Shown here piece by piece: positions 1-5,350 of a stretch of DNA of 7,527 nt. The stretch's first letter is position 1, and each line of letters opens with the position of its first letter. The stretch is from positions 1-7,527 of the forward strand of contig NZ_JAGGQW010000104.1 of the NCBI RefSeq assembly GCF_018613065.1, written 5' to 3'. Under the pieces are notes generated by a model. It was not told the DNA's origin. It ran no database searches and saw nothing but the letters and a program-made list of their open reading frames with translations. A program made the position numbers and the translations under genes. The stretch is from Bacillus sp. ISL-7. GTDB lineage: Bacteria; Bacillota; Bacilli; Bacillales_B; DSM-18226.

Positions 1-128
1 GATTGGAGCGGAAGGCGCGAAGACTCCTGCGGGAGTACGGAGCAGGGGAGACCCCGCAGGCAGCTAAAGCGCCGAGGAGGCTCCCCGCTACGCCCGCGGA
101 AAGCGAAGCGCCTGGAGCGCAAATCAAC
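1..128. repeat. GC-rich structured intergenic repeat (partial at left edge)
   Basis: This stretch is far more GC-rich than the flanking intergenic DNA and is full of self-complementary segments. CCTGCGGG (26-33) pairs perfectly with CCCGCAGG (53-60), GGCGC (14-18) can pair with GCGCC (108-112), and CCGC (85-88) with GCGG (96-99), giving a multi-branched fold. The open frame on the plus strand through it (from position 3) is Arg/Ala/Pro-rich, has no ribosome binding site and runs across a terminator, so I do not call it a gene. From memory, near-identical 'GACTCCTGCGGGAG...' blocks occur in many copies between genes of Bacillus-like genomes; that is recall, not a search. Function is unknown; it could be a REP/MITE-like element or part of a structured RNA. 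The true left end may lie outside the window. Confidence 0.6.
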
Positions 129-148
129 AAACAAATTAACAAAGACAT

Positions 149-196
149 AAAAAAGACTGCCGGCAAACCCAAGTTTTTCGGATTTGTCGACAGTCT
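149..196 (-). terminator. Rho-independent terminator of the 44-aa gene
   Basis: Read on the minus strand, AGACTGTCGACAAA pairs with TTTGCCGGCAGTCT (14 positions, one A-C mismatch and one G-U wobble) around a 15-nt loop, followed directly by a run of Ts (positions 154 down to 149). It lies 30 bases past the stop codon of the minus-strand gene at 226-360 and is well placed to end it. The plus strand forms the same hairpin but has no T-tract after it. Confidence 0.65.
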
Positions 197-198
197 GA

Positions 199-223
199 GG
201 GACAGGTTAACTGTCCCGTTTTT
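199..223 (+). terminator. Rho-independent terminator, plus direction
   Basis: GGGACAG (199-205), loop GTTAA, CTGTCCC (211-217), then GTTTTT. The 7-bp stem is perfect and the T-tract is on the plus strand only, so it stops transcription coming from the left, through the repeat or from a gene outside the window. It is two bases from the oppositely directed hairpin at 154-196. Confidence 0.75.
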
Positions 224-225
224 GT

Positions 226-360
226 TTACTTATTATGACTCTTTTGGGCCTTTAATGCGACTTTTTCAAAGCCATTTCCTCTTTCTTCCGCAAATTCCAA
301 ATCGGCTTTTGGCAGAGCCGTATTATGTTTTCTAAATTGTTTATTCTTATTTTTAGCCAT
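226..360 (-). CDS. small basic hypothetical protein, 44 aa
   Basis: A short ORF starting MAKNKNKQFRK and ending QKSHNK, preceded by GGTGGTG six bases before the ATG, which is a good ribosome binding site. A minus-strand terminator lies 30 bases downstream, so the unit has a start signal, a frame and an end. The protein is Lys/Asn-rich at both ends with an acidic middle (DLEFAEERGNG around residues 20-30), no membrane segment and no signal peptide. The composition (small, charged, polar, Asn/Lys/Gln-rich) is reminiscent of minor spore proteins of Bacillus, but I cannot match it to a named Ssp or Yfh family, so the function is not assigned. No clear sigma-A or sigma-G promoter was found upstream. 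The arrangement as an independent small transcription unit between terminators supports a real gene. Confidence 0.7.
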   Translation of the reverse strand: MAKNKNKQFRKHNTALPKADLEFAEERGNGFEKVALKAQKSHNK

Positions 361-474
361 TTTTTCACCACCCATTAGTTATTCCTTTAAGGCTGCAACT
401 ATTTCAGCACCCCACGATTTTAGTTTGCATTCTTTTTTTGAGGCTATGCTAGTTGAATTTCATTCGTCTCTTTC

Positions 475-510
475 AAAAAAAGAAGCCCTCTAAGTTATGA
501 AGGCTTCCTT
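475..510 (-). terminator. Rho-independent terminator of the 48-aa gene
   Basis: On the minus strand GAAGCCTTC pairs with GAGGGCTTC (9 pairs, one wobble) around an 8-nt loop, followed by seven Ts (plus-strand As at 475-481). It starts about 16 bases after the stop of the 526-672 gene, and it ends that transcript before it reaches the 44-aa gene. Confidence 0.8.
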
Positions 511-525
511 GAAGTATAAAATGGT

Positions 526-672
526 TTAATGGACCCGGATAATTTCGTAAATATATTCATCGTGGTGAACCCTGGTATGTTTTGATTCTAATCGTTCGAA
601 TTCGTGGATTTCATCCATTGGCTCGCCAAGCAACCAGTTTTTGAGTTCAAACAAAAAATCAGTAAGCATCAT
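526..672 (-). CDS. small acidic/His-rich hypothetical protein, 48 aa
   Basis: The ORF opens ATG ATG and translates to MMLTDFLFELKNWLLGEP..., ending IYEIIRVH. AGGGAGG lies 4 bases before the first ATG and 7 bases before the second, so the second ATG (669) is the better-spaced start and would give 47 residues. The first 16 residues form an amphipathic, largely hydrophobic helix; the rest is polar with several His and Glu residues (HEFERLESKHTRVHHDEY). No cysteine, signal peptide or known domain is visible. A TATAAT box sits about 42 bases upstream of the start with a strong palindrome just behind it, and a strong terminator follows the gene. These signals make it a convincing single-gene unit. 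I do not recognise the family and assign no function. Confidence 0.7.
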   Translation of the reverse strand: MMLTDFLFELKNWLLGEPMDEIHEFERLESKHTRVHHDEYIYEIIRVH

Positions 673-713
673 GATTCCTCCCTGGAATGGGTTATTGGAT
701 TCCTTATAAACCT

Positions 714-719
714 ATTATA
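714..719 (-). promoter_or_regulatory. probable -10 box for the 48-aa gene
   Basis: A perfect TATAAT is read on the minus strand from 719 to 714, about 42 bases before the start codon. The -35 region at 17-bp spacing (TTTTAT) is poor, so the promoter may be weak, regulated, or a different one. A second minus-strand TATAAT (776-771) has a TTGAGA box upstream, but at a 20-bp spacing, which is too long for a normal sigma-A promoter. Confidence 0.4.
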
Positions 720-720
720 C

Positions 721-738
721 ATGTGAATCACTTCACAT
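721..738. promoter_or_regulatory. 18-bp palindrome, CRP/FNR-like operator
   Basis: ATGTGAA (721-727), spacer TCAC, TTCACAT (732-738): two perfect 7-bp arms around a 4-bp spacer. Its core is TGTGA-N6-TCACA, the form bound by CRP/FNR-family regulators; B. subtilis Fnr uses a closely related site. It starts two bases behind the TATAAT box of the 48-aa gene. Its centre is near -22 if transcription starts about 7 bases past that box, a position typical of repression. Which regulator binds is inference. Confidence 0.5.
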
Positions 739-980
739 AAAAGCGGTTACACAATAGGCGAAATAGCAAAATTATACAGAAAAATAAGAGAGTTTGTCTC
801 AATGAGGGCAGAAAGGTGAGGATAGGTGCCTTTACTTTTTTTGAATTTTTCATTGGAGTCTTTCTTCAAATGACATGGATGGCAAAACCTTCTCGGACAA
901 CTAAAATCACCTACTATTTACTAATCCATCCGCAAGACAAAACTTGAAATAATCATAATAAATTTGGAGAGAGTAAATAA
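739..980. other. intergenic stretch between divergent genes, little recognised
   Basis: This AT-rich stretch separates the divergent genes at 526-672 and 993-1475. It holds a minus-strand TATAAT (771-776) and a short inverted repeat GAGA-GTTTG-TCTC near 789-801. I find no reading frame with a ribosome binding site, no terminator, and no convincing promoter for the downstream plus-strand gene. The TTGAAA near 944 has no good -10 box at normal spacing. Confidence 0.4.
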
Positions 981-992
981 GAGGTGATTCGT

Positions 993-1475
993 TTGAGTTC
1001 ATTGAGTAAGAATTTAGATTTACATGCACAAGGAAATTGGCTGCCGATCAGTGTAGGCTTGCTATTGTTTTTATATGCTCTTTTTATGCCCAAAAAAGAG
1101 ATCGGTTGGAGAGATCTTTATATTACATTTGGAGTCATTGGTTATTTTGCTTGGATTGGTGATTCCTTATTTGCAAAAATGTTCGACCTTGTTGATTTTG
1201 GTAACCCAAATATCACGGGAATAGGAGAGTTTATAAGTTACAGCTTAATTCCTTCATCTCTTTCCGTTATTTTTTTAAACTATTTTAAGAAAACAAATAA
1301 ATGGATACTAGTCATTATATTTACCATAATTGCTACTCTAGTGGAATGGGGAATGCGAAAAGTGGGTTATATCAAGCCACACGGCTGGAGCTTTTTCTTT
1401 TCAATACCGTTGTATTTTGTTGTATTTAGCTTTTTCCTCCCAGTACACAAGAAATTTATTAATTGCAAATCCTAA
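993..1475 (+). CDS. small integral membrane protein, five predicted helices
   Basis: The longest frame begins at a GTG at 984, but that GTG is part of the ribosome binding site GAGGTG (981-986). The TTG at 993, six bases further on, is the better start and gives 160 residues. Counting from this TTG, hydrophobic segments lie at about 17-33, 42-62, 80-97, 104-120 and 132-151, with short polar loops such as MPKKEIGWRD and YFKKTNKW. A conserved-looking stretch, VEWGMRKVGYIKPHGW (about 117-132), links the last two helices. No catalytic motif or signal peptide is visible. The pattern of a helix ending in E-W, then a K-x-G-Y/G-W loop, resembles small Bacillus membrane proteins of the CBO0543 type, but this is a weak impression. 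The gene stands alone, divergent from the small genes on its left and convergent with the helicase, with a strong terminator 59 bases after its stop. Confidence 0.8.
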   Translation: MSSLSKNLDLHAQGNWLPISVGLLLFLYALFMPKKEIGWRDLYITFGVIGYFAWIGDSLFAKMFDLVDFGNPNITGIGEFISYSLIPSSLSVIFLNYFKKTNKWILVIIFTIIATLVEWGMRKVGYIKPHGWSFFFSIPLYFVVFSFFLPVHKKFINCKS

Positions 1476-1533
1476 TTTAGGAATATTCCTCCAAAAAGAG
1501 GAGCCTATCTACAAACGGGGGACAATAAGTGCA

Positions 1534-1582
1534 ACAATGAAAAAACGCTCAGTGTGGAAATCTCTGAGCATTTTTTCATTGT
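1534..1582. terminator. bidirectional terminator between convergent genes
   Basis: ACAATGAAAAAA-C-GCTCAG (1534-1552) pairs with CTGAGC-A-TTTTTTCATTGT (1564-1582): 18 base pairs with one internal mismatch and an 11-nt loop. The GC core is flanked by As on the left and Ts on the right, so each strand sees a stem followed by a T-tract. It therefore serves the membrane protein gene from the left and the helicase gene from the right; the helicase stop is about 75 bases away. Confidence 0.9.
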
Positions 1583-1601
1583 ATGTTTTTTAGGTCTACA
1601 C

Positions 1602-1638
1602 GATGGTGCCTGACACCATTACCATCACAGGCACTATC
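1602..1638. repeat. hairpin containing GGTGCCTGACACC motif
   Basis: GATGGTGCCTG (1602-1612) can pair with CAGGCACTATC (1628-1638): 11 pairs with one G-U, around a 15-nt loop. The left arm carries the exact motif GGTGCCTGACACC (1605-1617), itself flanked as ATGGTG...CACCAT. It lies between the two-way terminator and the helicase stop codon, with no T-tract, so it is not a terminator. The same 13-mer recurs at 2983-2995 and 4912-4924. Confidence 0.55.
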
Positions 1639-1656
1639 ATTACACGAAAAACCACG

Positions 1657-4599
1657 TTACCCCAGATAAACCAAGTCTTTCAGCTCATCCGTCGATAACT
1701 CGGTGATCCAGTTCTCACTTTGGATAATCTGGTCATTCAAGAATTGCTTCTTCTCTAGCATCGCATCGATTTTCTCCTCGAGGGTACCCGTGCAGATCAT
1801 CTTGTGCACATGAACGAAGCGCGATTGACCGATCCGGTAGGCACGGTCGGTGGCCTGGTTCTCCACAGCCGGATTCCACCAGCGGTCGTAGTGGATAACG
1901 TGATTGGCCGCCGTCAGATTCAGCCCGGTTCCGCCTGCTTTCAATGACAGCAGGAACACCGGAAACTCCTGATTCTGGAATCGCTCAATCATCTCGTCAC
2001 GCTTCACTTTCGGCACACTTCCATTCAAGAACGGGACCTCAATGCCAAACTTCTTCTTCAATGTACTCCGAATCATTTCACCCATTTCGATATATTGGGT
2101 GAATATCAGACAGCTTTCGCCCTGCTCCAAAACGGCATCAATTAATTCAACAAGTTTCTCAAGCTTATTTGAACGCTCCAGCAGCTCGCGCCCAGCCGAT
2201 TTTTCTTTCAGATAGAGGGCAGGGTGGTTGCACAACTGCTTCAATCTACTTAACATTTGTAAAATTAACCCCTTGCGCTCAAATCCTGACAGTTTTTCAA
2301 TTTCCGCAAACGTGTCATGGATGAGCTGTTCGTACAACGAAGCCTGCTCAGCGGTGAGCGGGCAATATTCCTTTTGCTCCAGCTTGTCAGGGAGGTTAAG
2401 GGCAACCTCTTCATCCTTTTTCGTGCGACGCAGCAAGAATGGCCGGATCAAAGCTTGCAGCTGCTGAACCTTGTCTTTCTTCTCATCTTTTTCAATCGGA
2501 ATCACGAACTTTTTCTGGAATTGCCCCAAACTGCCAAGATAGCCATGATTGGTAAAATCAAAGATCGACCACAGCTCCGATAGGCGGTTTTCCATCGGTG
2601 TTCCTGTCAGCGCGATGTGATGACGTCCGCGCAGTTTGCGAACCGCCTTCGATTGCTTAGTCTGGGCATTCTTAATGTTTTGCGCCTCATCAATCGCTAT
2701 CGAGCTCCAAATCAGCGACTCAAACTCCGCCAAATCGATATGGCTCAGCCCATACGAAGTTAAAACAATATCGGCATCTTTTGCCTTCTCCGCAAAAGCT
2801 TCCTCTTTCAGACGGTTGGACCCGTAATGCAAATACACCTTCATTTCCGGTGCAAAGCGCTCCAGCTCCTTCTGCCAGTTTCCAAGCACAGAAGTTGGGC
2901 AAATAATCAACGCAGCCTTGGTTGGAACTTTAACTACAGCCGCATCCTCATCCTTCTTACGGCGTTTTTTCGCCTCAGTTTGGGTGTCAGGCACCACAGC
3001 CAATTCATCCCCGACCACATCTTTCACCTTCAAAAGGTAAGAGATCAGCTGGACGGTTTTACCGAGACCCATGTCATCGGCGAGGCAGGCGCCAAATCCG
3101 TACTGGCGCAAGAACCAGAGCCAACTCATGCCGAGCTGCTGGTAAGGACGGAGCTCACCCTGCAAACCAGAAGGCACGTCCTCGAGCGGAATTTCGTGGA
3201 CTTCCGCCAGCTGTTTGATCATTTGCTTCCATTGCCGGTTCAACTCAATTTGAATTTTCGCAAATGCCTTTGGATTATCCAGTTCATCCTCAGTCGCATC
3301 CGACTCCAACAATTCCTGTTCCAGCAAATCACGGACATGCAGGCCTTCTTTTTCAGCACGTTTCATCATATCTTGTATTTGTCGAATAAACTGCGGGTCA
3401 AGCTTCACCCAACGGCCGCGGATGAAGACCAGCCGCCTTTTTTCCTCGACAAGTTTCCCAAACTCATCTTCGGACAAGTCGACACCATTCATCGAAAAGC
3501 GCCAGTTAAAATCAAGCATAGCCTGAAGCCCGACGAATGACGGCCGGTGACTCGAGCCACCCTTCAGCGATGCCTTCACTTTCAGATTGGCATTTTTCAT
3601 CGCCTGCCACCAGGAAGGGAGGAGGATTTCGACATCCAATGCCACCAGCGTCTCACTCGCCTCCGTCAAAAACATCCATGCTTCTTCCTCGCTCAGATGC
3701 GTTTTGAAATAACCGTCTTCACCCAACCACGGAATCAATCGCACCCAGCGCTCCCGCTCGCGGTCAACTTTTTCTAAAAATGGACGCCACTTCGCTGGGA
3801 TCTTGGTGGTCCCATCCACATCATAAACCTCATCGACGTTTTTCTTTCCTCGTATAAATAGATCCAGACTCCACGCACCTTCGCCATCAACCGGCTCATC
3901 TAAGCGCAGCCCAATCGTAAACGGTGTGTCGCTTTCCTTAATTCCGACCCATTCCAGCCAGCTTTCTTCATCAAAATAGCGAGCGAGCTCGCCGCCGGAA
4001 ATATTTTGCTTCCGGAGCAAATCAAGCTTCGGCCCGAATAACTCCTTCATTGCTGAATTCCGCGTTAAATAGCCATCGAGGGCATCATTGTACAAGTCTG
4101 AGATATAGTTTTTGGTCGTCCCAAGCTCATGGCCTATCAGTTCGTCGACGGCTGGCTCGGGCTCCTCAATCCTTTGTTCCCAAAACGACGGGTCAAACTC
4201 ATCCTTCACGCGTTCAGGAAGCTTCCAACGGAAATCCCCGTGCTCCCAGACCGAAAAGTCTGGCAGCCAATCCTTCTCGACGATGCCTTCATACAGCGAA
4301 TGGGCGGCCGCCAGACAAATCTCAGATTGCTCATTCCAATCCCATTCGATATAGCGATTAAACGACTCCTTGGCAAAAAGTGAAACCAGATGCCAGCCGC
4401 CCACCACCACACCCTCGACTTCGTTCACCGTCTCTGTCTCAAGGAGCGTACCAAAGAAGCTTTCCTCATGACTGCTGAAAACGAGATTCTTCCATCTAGA
4501 GGGACTCATCACATGACCCCGTTCATCCTCCGCAGTAAGAAGAAAGCGACCTTCCCCTAATTTAGTTGTCAGCAATTTCATAAACCTTGTTTTAAGCAT
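1657..4599 (-). CDS. ywqA: SNF2-family DNA-dependent ATPase/helicase (YwqA-type)
   Basis: A 980-residue SWI2/SNF2 superfamily-2 translocase. The N-terminal half (about 1-470) matches the bacterial SNF2-associated layout: divergent, Trp- and acid-rich. The C-terminal half carries the motor: LRPYQQLGMSWL (483-494), Walker A DDMGLGKT (508-515), CPTSVLGNW (567-575), Walker B variant DEAQ (637-640), ALTGTPMENRLSELW (663-677), LIFTQY (831-836), GGTGLNLTAA (889-898) and QATDRAYRIGQ (915-925). All motor motifs are intact, so it should be an active ATPase that moves on double-stranded DNA. B. subtilis YwqA, whose cellular role is poorly known, is about 60 residues shorter. Walker A and motif Ia are separated by roughly 28 more residues than usual, a charged linker rich in Lys, Asp and Glu. 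AAGGAG lies 10 bases before the ATG. The gene is visibly more GC-rich than its neighbours. It ends at the two-way terminator. Confidence 0.95.
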   Translation of the reverse strand: MLKTRFMKLLTTKLGEGRFLLTAEDERGHVMSPSRWKNLVFSSHEESFFGTLLETETVNEVEGVVVGGWHLVSLFAKESFNRYIEWDWNEQSEICLAAAHSLYEGIVEKDWLPDFSVWEHGDFRWKLPERVKDEFDPSFWEQRIEEPEPAVDELIGHELGTTKNYISDLYNDALDGYLTRNSAMKELFGPKLDLLRKQNISGGELARYFDEESWLEWVGIKESDTPFTIGLRLDEPVDGEGAWSLDLFIRGKKNVDEVYDVDGTTKIPAKWRPFLEKVDRERERWVRLIPWLGEDGYFKTHLSEEEAWMFLTEASETLVALDVEILLPSWWQAMKNANLKVKASLKGGSSHRPSFVGLQAMLDFNWRFSMNGVDLSEDEFGKLVEEKRRLVFIRGRWVKLDPQFIRQIQDMMKRAEKEGLHVRDLLEQELLESDATEDELDNPKAFAKIQIELNRQWKQMIKQLAEVHEIPLEDVPSGLQGELRPYQQLGMSWLWFLRQYGFGACLADDMGLGKTVQLISYLLKVKDVVGDELAVVPDTQTEAKKRRKKDEDAAVVKVPTKAALIICPTSVLGNWQKELERFAPEMKVYLHYGSNRLKEEAFAEKAKDADIVLTSYGLSHIDLAEFESLIWSSIAIDEAQNIKNAQTKQSKAVRKLRGRHHIALTGTPMENRLSELWSIFDFTNHGYLGSLGQFQKKFVIPIEKDEKKDKVQQLQALIRPFLLRRTKKDEEVALNLPDKLEQKEYCPLTAEQASLYEQLIHDTFAEIEKLSGFERKGLILQMLSRLKQLCNHPALYLKEKSAGRELLERSNKLEKLVELIDAVLEQGESCLIFTQYIEMGEMIRSTLKKKFGIEVPFLNGSVPKVKRDEMIERFQNQEFPVFLLSLKAGGTGLNLTAANHVIHYDRWWNPAVENQATDRAYRIGQSRFVHVHKMICTGTLEEKIDAMLEKKQFLNDQIIQSENWITELSTDELKDLVYLG
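2983..2995 (-). repeat. in-frame copy of the GGTGCCTGACACC motif inside the helicase gene
   Basis: On the minus strand, the exact 13-mer GGTGCCTGACACC is found here and encodes V-P-D-T (residues 536-539) of the SNF2 protein. It lies in the extra linker between Walker A and motif Ia, not in a conserved part. The same 13-mer is found twice between genes in this window. Confidence 0.6.
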
Positions 4600-4682
4600 C
4601 GATCCAAAACTCCTTTATTGGGGGAGAGAACAAAGTTAGATGGAAATCTCCAAAAATGCATAATTTCACAAACATCAAAGCT

Positions 4683-4699
4683 ATTTACCAGTTGTAAAT
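4683..4699. promoter_or_regulatory. inverted repeat upstream of the helicase gene
   Basis: ATTTAC (4683-4688), spacer CAGTT, GTAAAT (4694-4699): perfect 6-bp arms with a 5-bp spacer, 84 bases before the helicase start. It has the size and symmetry of a dimeric repressor site but matches no operator consensus I know, and there is no T-tract that would make it a terminator. Confidence 0.3.
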
Positions 4700-4715
4700 T
4701 TCCAGAAAATGTCTA

Positions 4716-4810
4716 ATTGCACAAAACCCCTTAAAAATGGCACAAAAGCCCCCTGAAATGGCACAAAACCTTATTAAAATGGCACAATACCCATCCAAAA
4801 TAGCCAAACA
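4716..4810. repeat. direct-repeat array with exact 21-bp period
   Basis: ATTGCACAAAA (4716), ATGGCACAAAA (4737), ATGGCACAAAA (4758) and ATGGCACAATA (4779) start exactly 21 bases apart. A decayed fifth unit, ATAGCCAAACA (4800), keeps the same spacing with 7 of 11 matches. The 10-base stretches between the units are A/C/T-rich and less conserved. Twenty-one bases is two helical turns, so all units face the same side of the DNA. On the helicase-sense strand the unit reads TTTTGTGCCAT. It lies 117-211 bases upstream of the helicase start codon. It could be an array of protein-binding sites or a simple minisatellite. Confidence 0.65.
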
Positions 4811-4869
4811 AATTTCCCCTAAAAATAAACAAGCCACAATACCAGTCTACCTAGCTAATCCTAACCAAA

Positions 4870-4913
4870 TGTCCGCTCCGTATGGACAAAATAACTAAAG
4901 TGTCCACGAGCGG
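4870..4913. repeat. overlapping TGTCC/GGACA dyads
   Basis: TGTCC (4870-4874), TGGACA (4883-4888) and TGTCCA (4901-4906) allow two mutually exclusive hairpins sharing the middle arm. CCGCTC (4873-4878) also pairs with GAGCGG (4908-4913), which would enclose the shared arm. No T-tract follows on either strand. This may be a decayed repeat or a structured untranslated RNA. Confidence 0.35.
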
Positions 4914-4963
4914 TGCCTGACACCAAAAATGACACCAAAAATAACACCAAAAAAACACTAAAA
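4912..4963 (+). repeat. GGTGCCTGACACC motif running into 12-bp tandem copies
   Basis: The exact motif GGTGCCTGACACC (4912-4924) overlaps the first unit of a tandem repeat. The units are TGACACCAAAAA (4918-4929), TGACACCAAAAA (4930-4941), TAACACCAAAAA (4942-4953) and a degraded AACACTAAAA. The 3' half of the motif plus its A-run thus seems to have been copied in tandem. Confidence 0.6.
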
Positions 4964-5001
4964 TACATCATATTAACTCCAAAAAATCTCATAAATGAAA
5001 T

Positions 5002-5262
5002 CTAAATTACTCCATAAAAATCCATATCCTCTATTATACCCAAAAAAGTGTGGTTAGAGGAGGGCGAGGCTTGAAGTTCTTCCGTAAGTAGTATATTCGT
5101 ACGTGGTTTATTGTTAAAAAAGGTAACTAAAAAGTAGTCCCGGGCAAGAGATCCAGCCATTAATAAGTGCTGATTCTCCATAATCGGAAAGACAATGACC
5201 TGAGAAAGGAAAGCCCTTAGTCGGATCATAAAACGAATAAATTGGCATATAATTGATGGCAA
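5002..5262 (-). CDS. doubtful ORF or gene remnant, 86 codons
   Basis: An open frame with a TTG start and no ribosome binding site before it; the internal ATGs also lack one. The translation (for example MENQHLLMAGSLARDYFLV and the C-terminal IIEDMDFYGVI) is not low-complexity and resembles a protein fragment more than random sequence, but I recognise no family. A second frame on the same strand, overlapping the first half (MKLDFAINYMPIYSFYDP..., about 53 residues), also looks protein-like, which would fit a frameshifted gene remnant. No promoter or terminator was seen. It may well be a chance frame; treat it as unproven. Confidence 0.2.
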   Translation of the reverse strand: MPSIICQFIRFMIRLRAFLSQVIVFPIMENQHLLMAGSLARDYFLVTFFNNKPRTNILLTEELQASPSSNHTFLGIIEDMDFYGVI

Positions 5263-5350
5263 AATCTAGTTTCATCTGGGCCCACCAATGGAAGCTTCAG
5301 CTATGATTTTTTATTGTATCTTTTAAGGACATAAAACGAGGAGATCGTAT

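Larger units (their letters stand above)
4600..5001. other. gene-free, repeat-rich upstream region of the helicase gene
   Basis: No frame with a ribosome binding site is visible here. The plus strand is strongly biased: by hand count of 4741-4860, G plus T make up only about a quarter of the bases. It contains the inverted repeat at 4683-4699, the 21-bp-period array from 4716, the TGTCC/GGACA hairpins at 4870-4913, and the motif with 12-bp tandem copies at 4912-4963. I could not pick out a convincing helicase promoter. The elements are listed separately. Confidence 0.6.

Noticed and set aside
3..335. Plus-strand 110-codon frame across the left repeat
   Set aside because: It crosses the structured repeat and both terminators, has no ribosome binding site and is Arg/Ala/Pro-rich from GC-rich DNA; it also overlaps the better-supported 44-aa gene on the other strand.
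789..801. GAGAGTTTGTCTC as a possible end of an old insertion sequence (IS1182-like)
   Set aside because: Only a short inverted repeat is seen; no partner end, target duplication or transposase remnant nearby.
2827..3540. Plus-strand 237-codon frame opposite the helicase gene
   Set aside because: It lies wholly antisense to conserved SNF2 coding sequence, has no ribosome binding site, and its composition is what the complement of the helicase codons would give.
4050..4412. Several overlapping frames on both strands opposite or within the helicase N-terminal region
   Set aside because: Shadows of the GC-richer helicase coding sequence; none has a start signal.
4650..4960. Repeat-rich region as a CRISPR array
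   Set aside because: Units of 11-12 bp with 21- or 12-bp periods are much too short for CRISPR repeats and spacers, and no cas gene is present.
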